Made by a program: the position numbers and the translations under genes
The notes under the pieces: model-generated
What the model was told of the DNA's origin: nothing
What the model saw: only the letters and a program-made list of their open reading frames with translations
Databases searched by the model: none
In this document: positions 1-7,858 of the stretch, piece by piece
Position numbering within the stretch: position 1 is the stretch's first letter
How the letters are laid out: every line of letters begins with the position of its first letter
From: a virus
Direction: 5' to 3' (one strand)
IMG/VR virus record: IMGVR_UViG_3300021168_000026
Location: 1-64,000 of that record
DNA length: 64,000 nucleotides

Positions 1-130
<130 letters not shown>

Positions 131-134
<4 letters not shown>

Positions 135-376
135 CCCGAGCGAAGCGAGAAGAGATCAGCTCCAAGCTCCGAGCCGCCCGCGAGCTCGTCGAGCCCATCA
201 CCCACCCCGGCCTACCTCAACGAGAGAGGCAGACTCAGACCCTCTGCCAGCGCTGCTTCGTCGCGGTCTACGACTTGGGCGGCGGTCTCACGGTCGACTT
301 AGAAGGGGGGCGCCATCGTTGTTCTGCGCCCAAGCAAGACACGATTCCCGTGCCGGCAGGAGACAAGGCCCAATGA
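131..376 (+). CDS. Small hypothetical protein, zinc-binding-like
   Basis: 81 residues with a basic, charged N-terminus (MTRAKREEIS) and a CxxC pair (CQRC) followed by a later Cys, suggesting a small metal site. The start at 131 is chosen over 101 because an AGAGGAGG ribosome site lies at 114-121 and the ATG overlaps the preceding stop. Couples by ATGA to the next gene. Function unknown. Confidence 0.7.
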
Positions 377-564
377 GCGCGCGCCGTCATCGTTTCTCAG
401 GTTGCGGCCACTTCGGGTTCGGCGCCTACTGCCATCGCTGCAAACAGGCCGAGGAGCTGAAGGCCAAAGCTAACAGCCTTCAAGCCAAACTAGGAGTCTC
501 GTTTCACTCTGATGGGGCCGTGAGACTCCTGGCCGAGGCTGAGCGCCTCAAAGCAAGAGCCTAG
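373..564 (+). CDS. Small hypothetical protein with Cys pair and helical tail
   Basis: 63 residues. Cys residues in CGHFGFGAYCHRC could bind a metal; the rest is an Ala/Lys/Glu/Leu-rich helix (AEELKAKAN, LLAEAERLKARA). The start codon overlaps the upstream stop (ATGA) and is preceded by an AGGAGA site. Probably co-translated with its neighbour; no known family recognised. Confidence 0.7.
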   Translation: MSARRHRFSGCGHFGFGAYCHRCKQAEELKAKANSLQAKLGVSFHSDGAVRLLAEAERLKARA

Positions 565-566
565 CG

Positions 567-776
567 GTGTTTGGCATAGCCTGGAAGCCGTTGCCTTGCC
601 CGCGATGCGAAACACCTTCAAGCGCGAAGGTTGTCGATGGCGCTCTAGTCTTCACCTGCCCCGTTCACGGTGAGTGGCTCCCACCTCGACTGGGGATCGG
701 CCCCCAGCCGCAAGCTGTCAAAGCTGCCGAGGAATTTAGTCAAGAGTGGTTTCGGAAATACAATGGAGAGAGATAG
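567..776 (+). CDS. Small zinc-ribbon-like protein
   Basis: 69 residues from a GTG start two bases after the previous stop. CPRC and a later CPVHG give a zinc-ribbon-like pattern. Many phages carry such short ribbon proteins of unknown role. Nothing in the sequence indicates a specific partner. Confidence 0.65.
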   Translation: MFGIAWKPLPCPRCETPSSAKVVDGALVFTCPVHGEWLPPRLGIGPQPQAVKAAEEFSQEWFRKYNGER

Positions 777-789
777 GAGATCAAGTCAA

Positions 790-1065
790 ATGGAAAACAA
801 TCAAGCAACAAAGAAGCCCCGCGGTTTCGCGGCGATGGATCCAACGCTCGTCAAGAGCATCGCCTCAAAGGGCGGCAAGGCGGCACACGCATCCGGCACC
901 GCACACCAGTTCACTACCGAGGAAGCGCGCGCGGCAGGCAGAAAGGGCGGGCATGCGGCCCACATGAAGAAGATGAAGGAAGCAGGGCTCAAAGCAACCT
1001 TGCCGATTGAGCTCGGCGAGGCGGCTCAAGTTTTCTCGAACAACAAGCCCGAGGCTGCCGAGTGA
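790..1065 (+). CDS. KGG-repeat (YciG/Con-10-like) protein
   Basis: 91 residues with two KGG motifs (SKGGKAAHASGTAHQFT and AAGRKGGHAAH), the signature of the short KGG family (YciG, GsiB, fungal Con-10), linked to stress or desiccation. Start ATG 790 has an AGGAGA site at 776-781; a longer upstream frame lacks one. A second KGG gene lies at 60351-60599 sharing the pattern RGF-MDP-KGGK-AH-G-AH-FT-EEAR-AG, so the genome carries two paralogues. The acidic C-terminus (NNKPEAAE) is not part of the family. Confidence 0.85.
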   Translation: MENNQATKKPRGFAAMDPTLVKSIASKGGKAAHASGTAHQFTTEEARAAGRKGGHAAHMKKMKEAGLKATLPIELGEAAQVFSNNKPEAAE

Positions 1066-1217
1066 GCCTCCTTCCAGAAGACCTCCTCATGCCCGATGAC
1101 TTCTCGGTCAAGTGGGAGTACTGCCTGGTCGACAACCGCTACGACAGCGACTCTGGCCTGCCGCCCGCGGCATCTTGGGGGTCGCTGTCGTCTTTACTCT
1201 CTTCTACATCTTGCTAG
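1062..1217 (+). CDS. Small hypothetical protein (51 aa)
   Basis: GTG start overlaps the previous TGA as GTGA, and the frame runs 51 codons to TAG at 1215-1217. The product is acidic at first (PEDLLMPDDFSVKWEY) and Ser/Leu-rich at the end. It fills the only space between two coupled genes, but there is no other support; an internal ATG in the same frame is an alternative start. Confidence 0.45.
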   Translation: MSLLPEDLLMPDDFSVKWEYCLVDNRYDSDSGLPPAASWGSLSSLLSSTSC

Positions 1218-1226
1218 AGGTCACCA

Positions 1227-1463
1227 ATGCTCGACGATAAGTTCGAAGATGATATGCTAGTAGCTACCAAGCCTTTGCCGGCCCGATTCAATCAAACGGC
1301 GGTGATGCCGATATCGTGCGTCACGGCAAGGATTGTCGTGATGCTCGACGGTGCACCCTACGCTGGGTTCGTGGATAAAAAGCACGCGCAGGAGGCGGTC
1401 GATGGGTGGCGCGAGCGGTGGCTAGCTTGCCGAGGTGCGAGTCTCAGGGTGGTCGAAGTATGA
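1227..1463 (+). CDS. Hypothetical protein (78 aa)
   Basis: AGAGGT ribosome site 5 nt before ATG. Acidic N-terminus (MLDDKFEDDM) followed by a small alpha/beta-looking segment (ARIVVMLDGAPYAGFVDKKHAQEAVDGWRERW written here only in part: VDKKHAQEAVDGW). TGA overlaps the next ATG. Unknown function. Confidence 0.65.
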   Translation: MLDDKFEDDMLVATKPLPARFNQTAVMPISCVTARIVVMLDGAPYAGFVDKKHAQEAVDGWRERWLACRGASLRVVEV

Positions 1464-1729
1464 TTACCGTGCGGCAGCTCATAGAGAAACTCCAAGCGCT
1501 CCCCGACGAGCAGAAAGACCTCCCCGCGGTACTTGAGGGGTGCGACTGCTATGGAAAAGCGAGCGGTGAAGTTGACCTGCTCATTGAGCATAGGGAAAAT
1601 CCAGCCTATGTCGCCAAGTCTTGTCGGCGGCCTGGAGAGCCGTTCGAAGATGATCTACTCTGGGTGCCAGCTAGCTCAGAGCCAAGGTTCTTAGAGATAG
1701 TCTCAGGCCTCCTCCTCAAGCGGGATTAG
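1460..1729 (+). CDS. Hypothetical protein, phage small-gene type
   Basis: 89 residues beginning MITVRQLIEKLQALP, which resembles the N-terminus of many short phage and bacterial proteins with the pattern TVxELIxxLxxLPxDxxV whose role is unknown. Start overlaps the previous stop (ATGA). Acidic middle and a Leu-rich end. It precedes the SNF2-like gene and ends 1 nt before its GTG. Confidence 0.7.
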   Translation: MITVRQLIEKLQALPDEQKDLPAVLEGCDCYGKASGEVDLLIEHRENPAYVAKSCRRPGEPFEDDLLWVPASSEPRFLEIVSGLLLKRD

Positions 1730-1730
1730 G

Positions 1731-3344
1731 GTGGCCCTTCGAGTCAAACACCTAGGCGGCGCCACCTGGTCTATCCAGGCAACCTCCTACTCCAAAGCGC
1801 TACGTAGGGAAGGCCATCACACCCCCGGCCTTCGATTCGAAGCCAGCCTCGGTGCTTATATAGGCTACTCGGATGCCGTAGCCGCCTGCTGCAAACGCTT
1901 AGAGCAATCAGGGCTCAGACTGACCTACATCGACAGGCCCGAGGTTGATACTGCTTTCAACAACACCTGGCCTATAGCGGAGAAGAGCAAAAGCGGCCTC
2001 CTCGTCAGGCCATATCAAGCTGTGGGAGCCAATTGGCTCGTCAGGCATGCTGCCGAGGGGTGTCTGTTGGCCGACCAGCTAGGCCTGGGAAAGTCGGTTC
2101 AGGCGGTCTTAGCGGCCCGCGCGCTCAAGCACCCGACGCTCGTAGTAGTACCCAACCTCGGCGGGGCGGTTCCCCTCCAATGGCGGGAGTTCGTGGCCGA
2201 CTGGTGGCCCGCAGCCTCGGCATTGACACTACAGGGCGTCAAGCGCGCTTCCGAGGCCGGATTGCCAATCAACTGGGAAGATCCTAAGCATCCCCCATTC
2301 CTCATCTGCCACTACGATATCCTCCACGCGTGGGCGCCCCTCCTCGAAGGCAGGATCAAGACGATCATCTTCGATGAAATCGCCAACCTCGTTGGGGAGA
2401 AGTCCCGGAGAAGCGCCGCGGCCAGGCAGCTCGCGCGTGCTGCCAGCTACAGGATGGGCCTCAACGGCACGCCGATGAAGAACCGGCCTAAGGACCTTTG
2501 GAACATCGCCGATATCCTTTCTGAGGGCCGCTTCGGCAAGCCGTTTGCGTTTTACCTAAAACACTGCGCCGCGCATCAAGAGCAGGTCACCCGCGAGAAG
2601 CTTGTCTGGAAGTTCGATGGCTCCTCCGACCTCGAAGAGCTCAGCGAGCGTATGAAGTACTGGACTCTCCGCCGAACGATGGAAGAGGTCGGCCTCCAGG
2701 TACCGCCCTGTACCGTCCAGGTCTTAGACGTCGAGGTGCCAAGCAACTTTAGTGTCAACCCAGGAGTGTCTCTCAAGTCAGAAGCCGCCCTGCGCAAGGC
2801 TCTCGACCTATCCGCGGACGGGAAGCTCCCGCAGGTTATCGAGTTGGTCAACTCGCACAAGGAGGCTGGCTCCAAGACGATAGTCTTCTGCTACCGCAAG
2901 AGGGTAGCCGAGATGATCGCCGAGGCCTGCGGGGGAAAGTTTATCCACGGCGATCTATCCAGCAAGACAAGGCTCGAGATCATGGCCGAGCAACCGAGCG
3001 TCTTGGCTTGTACGATGGATTCAATCTCGGTCGGCCTCAATCAGCTGCGGTACGCCAACGTGGGGGTGTTCGCAGAGCTCCACTGGGTGCCCTCGGTACT
3101 TGAGCAGTGCATCGGCCGCATCCGCAGGTGGGGGCAGCAGCACAATGTTCTAATCCAATTCCTCATCGGCCTAGGCACATCGGATGAGCTAATAAGAAAA
3201 TCGTGTATTACTAAGCTTGACCTGAGCGAGAAGGTGGTCGGTAAGCCAGGTAGTCAGCTCAAGTCAGACCTCGATACCGCGGCCAAGCAATCGGGGGTGG
3301 CGCACCTGCGGAAACTATGGGAGAGCATGCAAGAAGCATCATGA
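1731..3344 (+). CDS. SNF2/HARP-like superfamily 2 DNA helicase or translocase
   Basis: 537 residues. After a ~100-residue N-terminal domain come SF2 motifs: Q-like RPYQAVGANWL, Walker A ADQLGLGKS (about 114-122), a DEIA Walker B box in place of DEAH, LNGTPMKNRPKDLW (motif III region), then the second RecA lobe with KTIVFCYRKRV, TMDSISVGLNQL and the arginine-finger motif QCIGRIRRWGQ. This order matches SNF2 ATPases of the SMARCAL1/HARP type, which remodel or anneal branched DNA; phage members probably act in replication-fork repair. GTG start directly follows the previous gene. The DEIA variant keeps the catalytic Asp-Glu. Confidence 0.9.
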   Translation: MALRVKHLGGATWSIQATSYSKALRREGHHTPGLRFEASLGAYIGYSDAVAACCKRLEQSGLRLTYIDRPEVDTAFNNTWPIAEKSKSGLLVRPYQAVGANWLVRHAAEGCLLADQLGLGKSVQAVLAARALKHPTLVVVPNLGGAVPLQWREFVADWWPAASALTLQGVKRASEAGLPINWEDPKHPPFLICHYDILHAWAPLLEGRIKTIIFDEIANLVGEKSRRSAAARQLARAASYRMGLNGTPMKNRPKDLWNIADILSEGRFGKPFAFYLKHCAAHQEQVTREKLVWKFDGSSDLEELSERMKYWTLRRTMEEVGLQVPPCTVQVLDVEVPSNFSVNPGVSLKSEAALRKALDLSADGKLPQVIELVNSHKEAGSKTIVFCYRKRVAEMIAEACGGKFIHGDLSSKTRLEIMAEQPSVLACTMDSISVGLNQLRYANVGVFAELHWVPSVLEQCIGRIRRWGQQHNVLIQFLIGLGTSDELIRKSCITKLDLSEKVVGKPGSQLKSDLDTAAKQSGVAHLRKLWESMQEAS

Positions 3345-3859
3345 GAGCGCTTGGTTTCATCTGTCTCCTCGAGCTGGGGTGCGGCCACTTGCCGGCGCAT
3401 GAGCCTACCCCAGCCTCCCCCCAAACGATCTACATCGACGAGACCTTCACCCGGGCCGAGCGGGCCTCGATCTTCCGGGGCGTGGAGCTCTGGGTAGCCG
3501 CGGTCGGCGTGAACGTCACTTACCGCCTGATGCCCTTCTATGAGTTACGCCAGTTGGCAGGGCAGACGAGATTCCTCAGGGCCCAACAGAGAGATGATAT
3601 GCCATGCCACGATCGGCCGGGGGAGACAGTGATCGGGTGCTTCAACTATGGGGATTCGGCGATCTGGCTCCACGCGAGCAACTGCGATGAGGCTGAGCTT
3701 TACAAGCTTGCGGCCCACGAGCTTGGGCATTTCTTCGGGTTACCTGACATTCGCGATGGTATTCGGGGTAGTGCACTAATGGAGTCACGGATGGATATCA
3801 TGGCCGACAAGCCAACTAGCTTAGATATTTACAACTACTGCAAATTGCATGGGTGCTAA
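3341..3859 (+). CDS. Metzincin-type zinc metalloprotease, predicted lipoprotein
   Basis: 172 residues. The N-terminus MRALGFICLLELGC is a short signal with a lipobox (LELGC), so the mature protein should be lipid-anchored outside the cytoplasm. Residues 126-136 read HELGHFFGLPD, the HExxHxxGxxD zinc site of snapalysin-like metzincins, and MADKP about 25 residues later fits the Met-turn. The start is the ATGA overlap with the helicase stop rather than an upstream ATG at 3317. Role unknown: envelope degradation during entry or exit, or protection of infected cells, are possibilities. Confidence 0.85.
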   Translation: MRALGFICLLELGCGHLPAHEPTPASPQTIYIDETFTRAERASIFRGVELWVAAVGVNVTYRLMPFYELRQLAGQTRFLRAQQRDDMPCHDRPGETVIGCFNYGDSAIWLHASNCDEAELYKLAAHELGHFFGLPDIRDGIRGSALMESRMDIMADKPTSLDIYNYCKLHGC

Positions 3860-4145
3860 GGTGGGCCTGCTGTATCGATCCAAACCTAAATGGGCGCCGA
3901 GGAAGCTACGGCGTGAATCCCCTCCACTGTCCCCTCGGCCAATACATTGGAGCGCGTGGGTCATCGTCGGCCTTTACTTGCTCGTCAGTCAGACCCATTA
4001 CTCTAAACAGAACGGGTTTACGTTTGGACGAGCACAAGTAGAGCCGTCCGACATCACACGCTCTTACGACAATGAGGTTGGTGTAGTGTGTTGGTCTTCC
4101 AATGCTGGAGTTTCCTGCCTTCCAAACAGAATGGAGAAAAAATGA
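3849..4145 (+). CDS. Small single-pass membrane protein
   Basis: 98 residues; basic N-terminal region (RSKPKWAPRKLRRES), then one hydrophobic segment (SAWVIVGLYLLVSQ, about residues 35-48), then a polar C-terminal tail with two Cys. The start overlaps the previous gene by 11 nt. By the positive-inside rule the C-terminus would be periplasmic. Function unknown. Confidence 0.65.
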   Translation: MGAKVGLLYRSKPKWAPRKLRRESPPLSPRPIHWSAWVIVGLYLLVSQTHYSKQNGFTFGRAQVEPSDITRSYDNEVGVVCWSSNAGVSCLPNRMEKK

Positions 4146-4330
4146 CTGAGAAATGGACGAGAGAGAAATTCCTAAGGTGGGTTCAGCAGATGGCTCGCTA
4201 CAGTAGCGACGGTAAGCACTACGAGCAATTGAAGGAATATGATCCTACGCTAGCCGCCATCTACCGAGAGAGCTGCATGGCTGACAAGAAGTTGACTGAC
4301 TACTGCCGCACCAAACTGGAGAGCAAATGA
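4142..4330 (+). CDS. Small hypothetical protein (62 aa)
   Basis: Starts in an ATGA overlap and ends in another. Charged helical sequence (MTEKWTREKFLRWVQQMARY) with two Cys near the end. No recognised family; the coupling on both sides supports that it is real. Confidence 0.7.
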   Translation: MTEKWTREKFLRWVQQMARYSSDGKHYEQLKEYDPTLAAIYRESCMADKKLTDYCRTKLESK

Positions 4331-4647
4331 GTCTCAAGAGAACAGACAATTACTTCCGAGCCGGCAACCGCTACTTCTTCTTCAACGGTCTCGACAAATC
4401 CGCGGTCGAGAAGGCGTGGGAGCTTGCCAAAAAAACGCCCGCTCTCGGCAGCAACATCGCGATGTGGGATCCCCCATACCACGAGGGCCCCTGGGATGAG
4501 GAAGCCCAATTGGTAGGGCATCGTCGGCGTCGTATCATTGAGCTCGAGGCCCAAACGGGGCGCTCTACGCCTGAGGAGGCGCTTCTTGAGATCAACGCCA
4601 TCGAGAGCCGATTCACTGACAAGCGATCGGGGCTGAGGGCTGTTTGA
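4327..4647 (+). CDS. Hypothetical protein (106 aa)
   Basis: Soluble, charged protein. The N-terminal half is aromatic (NYFRAGNRYFFFNGLDK), the C-terminal half helical. Coupled by ATGA to the previous gene. Not recognised. Confidence 0.65.
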   Translation: MSLKRTDNYFRAGNRYFFFNGLDKSAVEKAWELAKKTPALGSNIAMWDPPYHEGPWDEEAQLVGHRRRRIIELEAQTGRSTPEEALLEINAIESRFTDKRSGLRAV

Positions 4648-4651
4648 GAAC

Positions 4652-5008
4652 ATGACATCATTCGAGGTCATACTCGGCGAGATCATCGCCTCGGTAACCG
4701 TGTTCGGCACCGGTTGCTTATGGCTCGCACGCAAGGTTGTTACCGATACCACCAAGCCCCCGCCGCCTCCACCTAGGCCCTTCAATCCATTCCAAGAGGA
4801 GCGCGAAATTCTACATCTAAGGCGCAAGGGCTTTGTGATGGTACATAACGCAGAGACTAATGGCCTAAAGCGAGAGAAGCTAATGGTCGAGATCATGAAA
4901 GTAGAAGATCGACTGATTGATCTAGCCCGACGAGAAGGCGAAGCTCAAAAGGAGAAACTCAATGAAGATGATAGTAGTTTGCCTGCTGATCACAACGACG
5001 GCCTGTAG
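4652..5008 (+). CDS. Membrane-anchored coiled-coil protein, possible inner-membrane spanin
   Basis: 118 residues: N-terminal membrane segment (VILGEIIASVTVFGTGCLWL, about 5-25), a Pro run (PPPPPPRP), then a charged helical region (EEREILHLRRKG, REKLMVEIMKVEDRL). A lipoprotein gene starts out of frame inside its 3' end (4962). An N-anchored coiled-coil protein overlapped by a Pro-rich lipoprotein is the Rz/Rz1 spanin layout, but no spanin sequence similarity is visible to me, so this is inference from architecture. Confidence 0.6.
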   Translation: MTSFEVILGEIIASVTVFGTGCLWLARKVVTDTTKPPPPPPRPFNPFQEEREILHLRRKGFVMVHNAETNGLKREKLMVEIMKVEDRLIDLARREGEAQKEKLNEDDSSLPADHNDGL

Positions 5009-5387
5009 CGGAGCACCTTTTACCCTCATCGGCAAGATCCCCCCTGAGACCGACGCTGGGGCCGATTCTCCTGACGAGGCTCCCGCTGATGAGGCCTCCC
5101 CCGAGGCGGTTTCCCCTGAGGCGGCTTCTCCCACCGATGCCCCCACCCCCATTGAGGCTGCCCGCCCTGATTCAGGCCCCATCGACTCAGGTCTCCAAGA
5201 CTCACCTACCGAGGCCCCCTCTCGGCGGTTCTGCTGCAACGGCAATCCGTGCGGCATGGGTTGGACCACATGCCTCACCAACATCTACCCTTACGAGGAT
5301 TACTGCGCGCGGGTTGATTCAACATGCCAGGGGCAAACGTGTGTCCTCGGCGACACACTCTACCAAGTATTGCCTTGCGATATTTGA
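4962..5387 (+). CDS. Lipoprotein with Asp/Ala/Pro linker and Cys-rich C-terminus; possible outer-membrane spanin
   Basis: 141 residues. Signal MKMIVVCLLITTTACSG has a lipobox (TTAC). Residues ~28-85 are a low-complexity Pro/Ala/Glu/Asp/Ser stalk of the kind common in Myxococcota lipoproteins, followed by about ten Cys in the last 60 residues (CCNGNPCGMGW, TCQGQTCVLG), which should form disulfides outside the cytoplasm. Overlaps the upstream coiled-coil gene by 47 nt. Could be a spanin partner or a surface lipoprotein. Confidence 0.75.
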   Translation: MKMIVVCLLITTTACSGAPFTLIGKIPPETDAGADSPDEAPADEASPEAVSPEAASPTDAPTPIEAARPDSGPIDSGLQDSPTEAPSRRFCCNGNPCGMGWTTCLTNIYPYEDYCARVDSTCQGQTCVLGDTLYQVLPCDI

Positions 5388-5408
5388 TGGGCCTGCTAGA
5401 GGCTTACT

Positions 5409-6776
5409 ATGTCCCGAGGAGTTGGCCCTAAATGGTTATGGACTGAGAAAGACTTAGACATCCTTCAGCGAGTAATAGATCGCGCTACGACAACCGGCGA
5501 GGTTGTCAGAGAGCTGCGTGCTCGGATAGGATTCGATGGGTCGTGGGACGCAATACGGGGCGCCCTCATCAAGAGGCTTGGCCATAAGAACATAATTTCT
5601 ACCCTCAATCAGAACCGACGTCGGAACTGCCTAGATCCAAAGGATCGGGCAGCCTCGCTCGAGGCGCGTATCGACGCCCTCCTAACCGAAGAGACCAGGG
5701 AGCCCGAGGAGGCCACTAGGGGGTCTACATCTACCCGGGAGCTAGATCCAATCCAACGTCACGAGAAGCGGGTCCAACAGCGCGATACGCGCAGCGAGAT
5801 GGAAGATCTCGTCTTGCAGTTGAAGGAGGCCCGCAAGCGCCAGGCATTCCTCGACGACATGGCGGCTCACCGCGAGCCCCCGCGAATTGCTAGGCATGAG
5901 AAGACTAGCCGGGTGCGGGAGGTGGCCGCTGTTGTCTTACTATCTGACCTGCATGTTGAGTGCGTAGTGCGGCCCGATGCGGTGGCCTTCCGCAACGAGT
6001 ACAATCTCGAGATCGCCGACCGTAGGCTAGAGAAATTCCTCCAAGGATTGATCTGGCTCATCGAGCACCACCGAGCGAGCGGTAAGGTCGCGCTAAACGA
6101 GTTGGTGCTCTGGTTCGGTGGAGATATGATGGAGGGCTTTATCCACGAGGAAAACCTCCAAAGCAATGAGCTCTCCCCCACCGAGACCATCCGTTGGCTC
6201 AAGCCCCGGTTGCGCAACATCCTTCATACATTGCGCAAGGTGCTTGACATCAATATTACCGTTCCCTGCGACTTCGGCAATCACGGAAGATCAACAAAGA
6301 AGATGCCCGTAGCGACCGCATACTCTAACAGCTACGAGTGGCTGATGTACCAGGACCTTGCCGAGGAGTTCGCGAACGAGCCCCAAATACAGTTCGATGC
6401 TGGCCCCAGCGCTCACCACTACGTTGACGTGCTCGGGTGGATGTGCCACTTCCACCACGGCCATGAGGTCAAGTACCAGGGGGGCGTCGGGGGGCTGGGT
6501 ATCCCGCTACTAAAGAGGGTTCCTATGTGGGAGCGCCTGACGCCGTCGCATTACCACTTCATCGGCCACCATCATACCTTCCGTCTCTACGGCCGAACAT
6601 TGGTCAACGGATCACTAAAAGGATATGATGATTTTGCTCAGAGCATCGGGGCCGACTACGAGGATCCGCAGCAAGCATTTGCTTTGATCGATGCCCATCG
6701 AGGAATGTCAGACGTACGGCCTATCTGGGTCTCTGATGAGGATCCGGATAAGGCCCAAACAGGTGGGTTAGGCTGA
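5409..6776 (+). CDS. Calcineurin-like metallophosphoesterase with N-terminal DNA-binding-like region
   Basis: 455 residues. The N-terminal ~80 residues look like a homeodomain/SANT-type helical unit (WTEKDLDILQRVIDRA, GALIKRLGHKN), then a coiled coil (about 110-160). The phosphoesterase motifs follow in order: SDLH, GGDMMEG, GNHGR, HHGHEVKYQGG and GHHH. These supply the two-metal site of the SbcD/Mre11/calcineurin fold. Phages encode such enzymes next to replication or packaging genes; substrate could be DNA or a nucleotide. The C-terminus overlaps the convergent gene by 9 nt. Confidence 0.85.
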   Translation: MSRGVGPKWLWTEKDLDILQRVIDRATTTGEVVRELRARIGFDGSWDAIRGALIKRLGHKNIISTLNQNRRRNCLDPKDRAASLEARIDALLTEETREPEEATRGSTSTRELDPIQRHEKRVQQRDTRSEMEDLVLQLKEARKRQAFLDDMAAHREPPRIARHEKTSRVREVAAVVLLSDLHVECVVRPDAVAFRNEYNLEIADRRLEKFLQGLIWLIEHHRASGKVALNELVLWFGGDMMEGFIHEENLQSNELSPTETIRWLKPRLRNILHTLRKVLDINITVPCDFGNHGRSTKKMPVATAYSNSYEWLMYQDLAEEFANEPQIQFDAGPSAHHYVDVLGWMCHFHHGHEVKYQGGVGGLGIPLLKRVPMWERLTPSHYHFIGHHHTFRLYGRTLVNGSLKGYDDFAQSIGADYEDPQQAFALIDAHRGMSDVRPIWVSDEDPDKAQTGGLG

Positions 6777-6998
6777 CGTCTCGCTAGCCTTCTGGAGCGC
6801 CATCGCTTCCCTACCAAGTGCCGTGACTACCGGGTGTGAGTGGGTAGGGTCCCGGCGACAAGCCGGCAGCGCCACCAGCCCACGCTCGTGGAGCTTGTAG
6901 ATCTCATCTTCGATCGGCCCCGGGTATGCGCCGCCGCAGTGGTCTCCCTGGCCGATCCCCTCCATCACCCGTAGCTCGCTCGCGGTAAGCCCACGCAT
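6768..6998 (-). CDS. Small winged-helix-like regulator
   Basis: 76 residues from ATG at 6998 (MRGLTASELRVMEGIG). The pattern IYKLHERGLVAL-VVTALGREAMAL is the recognition helix and wing of a winged helix-turn-helix protein. A longer version from 7028 would overlap the divergent gene. It faces 7019 across 20 bp, so it may repress itself or that gene. No family assigned. Confidence 0.65.
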   Translation of the reverse strand: MRGLTASELRVMEGIGQGDHCGGAYPGPIEDEIYKLHERGLVALPACRRDPTHSHPVVTALGREAMALQKASETSA

Positions 6999-7005
6999 GC
7001 TGTGG

Positions 7006-7011
7006 TAAGCT
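7006..7011 (+). promoter_or_regulatory. -10-like box TAAGCT, probable leaderless start
   Basis: TAAGCT ends 7 nt before the ATG of 7019, so transcription would begin at or next to the start codon. The same spacing and a similar hexamer recur before 41386, 44031 and 45930. No clear -35 TTGACA is visible. Confidence 0.45.
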
Positions 7012-7018
7012 TGTCGCA

Positions 7019-7474
7019 ATGAAGACACTCGTCAAGGTCGGGCTCGCTTTGGGGGCCTTGAGTAGTGCGGGGTTGGCGCTTTACCTCATCGAGTCAGCCA
7101 AGAGCCCCGCGCCAACCTTGCCAGGTAAGGGGAAGGCTTGCCCGATCGACCCCAACAAGGTTGCAGCCTCGGCGCCGGTGACGCTCCTAGCGAAGCTCGC
7201 GCAGAGCGGCACGACCCTCCAGGCCGCGGTCGGCGACACGATCATCACTCGCTTGGCGCTGCCGGCGGGGGCCAAAGACTGGGCGGTCAGCGTTGACGAT
7301 GACTCAGTGCTCCGAAAGGAGCGCCATACGACAGGACCTGTTGGAGACGGCCTTCCCGGAACGGCAGTCGATGATTTCTGGACGGCCATAGGCTCTGGCG
7401 TTGCTGTCCTGACGGGGCAGGTAGTCGGCGGGAGCGCGAAATTCACGTTGACCGTGAAGGTCGTCTGCGGTTGA
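7019..7474 (+). CDS. Membrane-anchored protein with beta-sandwich-like ectodomain
   Basis: 151 residues: N-terminal anchor (KVGLALGALSSAGLALYLIE, 5-25), Pro-rich spacer, then a beta-rich domain ending GSAKFTLTVKVVCG. Length and spacing recall chagasin/I42 protease-inhibitor or Ig-like folds, but the defining NPTTGY-type loop is not clear. The anchor resembles those of the paralogous family at 46349-48734. Likely a virion membrane or envelope protein. Confidence 0.6.
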   Translation: MKTLVKVGLALGALSSAGLALYLIESAKSPAPTLPGKGKACPIDPNKVAASAPVTLLAKLAQSGTTLQAAVGDTIITRLALPAGAKDWAVSVDDDSVLRKERHTTGPVGDGLPGTAVDDFWTAIGSGVAVLTGQVVGGSAKFTLTVKVVCG

Positions 7475-7653
7475 CCTGGCTTCTATTGGCTTCTTCACTC
7501 GGTGCCCAAGAGCCAGCTAGACCGTGGCGCGTCATTGACGCGTCTCATCTACATCTCGGCGTCAGGCCAGCTGCCTTCCTTGACGATGAAGATCGAGGCA
7601 AGCTTGAATGGGGTCTAGGGGTTACGATACAACTGACCGCACATGTCGGATAG
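7471..7653 (+). CDS. Small protein with possible signal peptide (60 aa)
   Basis: TTG start overlapping the previous stop as TTGA. The first 12 residues (MTWLLLASSLGA) are hydrophobic and end in an Ala-x-Ala-like region, so export is possible. The rest is not recognised. The rare start codon lowers confidence. Confidence 0.45.
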   Translation: MTWLLLASSLGAQEPARPWRVIDASHLHLGVRPAAFLDDEDRGKLEWGLGVTIQLTAHVG

Positions 7654-7858
7654 TGACTACCCCACTAAACCTGAATTGCCGAGCTTGCCTTGCCCCGCGT
7701 GCCGCGATGATGACGGCAACCCGACGGGGAAGGTGCCCATGACCGTCTGGTCGGGCGCTACGACCTACCAGGGCACTGAGACGGTCTGTACGACTTGTTG
7801 GGGTCAACTCATCATTGACAAGGTCAGCTATGACCTCTGGTTAGCTCGGCAGCCTTAG
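7643..7858 (+). CDS. Small double CxxC zinc protein
   Basis: 71 residues with CPAC followed ~32 residues later by CTTC, a zinc-ribbon arrangement. The segment PCPACRDDDGNPTGKVPM is like the DnaJ-type or phage small zinc-ribbon proteins that read C-x-x-C-G-x-G. Overlaps the previous gene by 11 nt and meets the minus-strand block end to end. Confidence 0.65.
   Translation: MSDSDYPTKPELPSLPCPACRDDDGNPTGKVPMTVWSGATTYQGTETVCTTCWGQLIIDKVSYDLWLARQP

Noticed and set aside
4300-4896. 198-codon minus ORF
   Set aside because: Opposite coupled + genes; poor composition and no motif.
7019-7474. Firm call as a chagasin-type protease inhibitor
   Set aside because: Domain size fits, but the key loop motifs are not clear enough.
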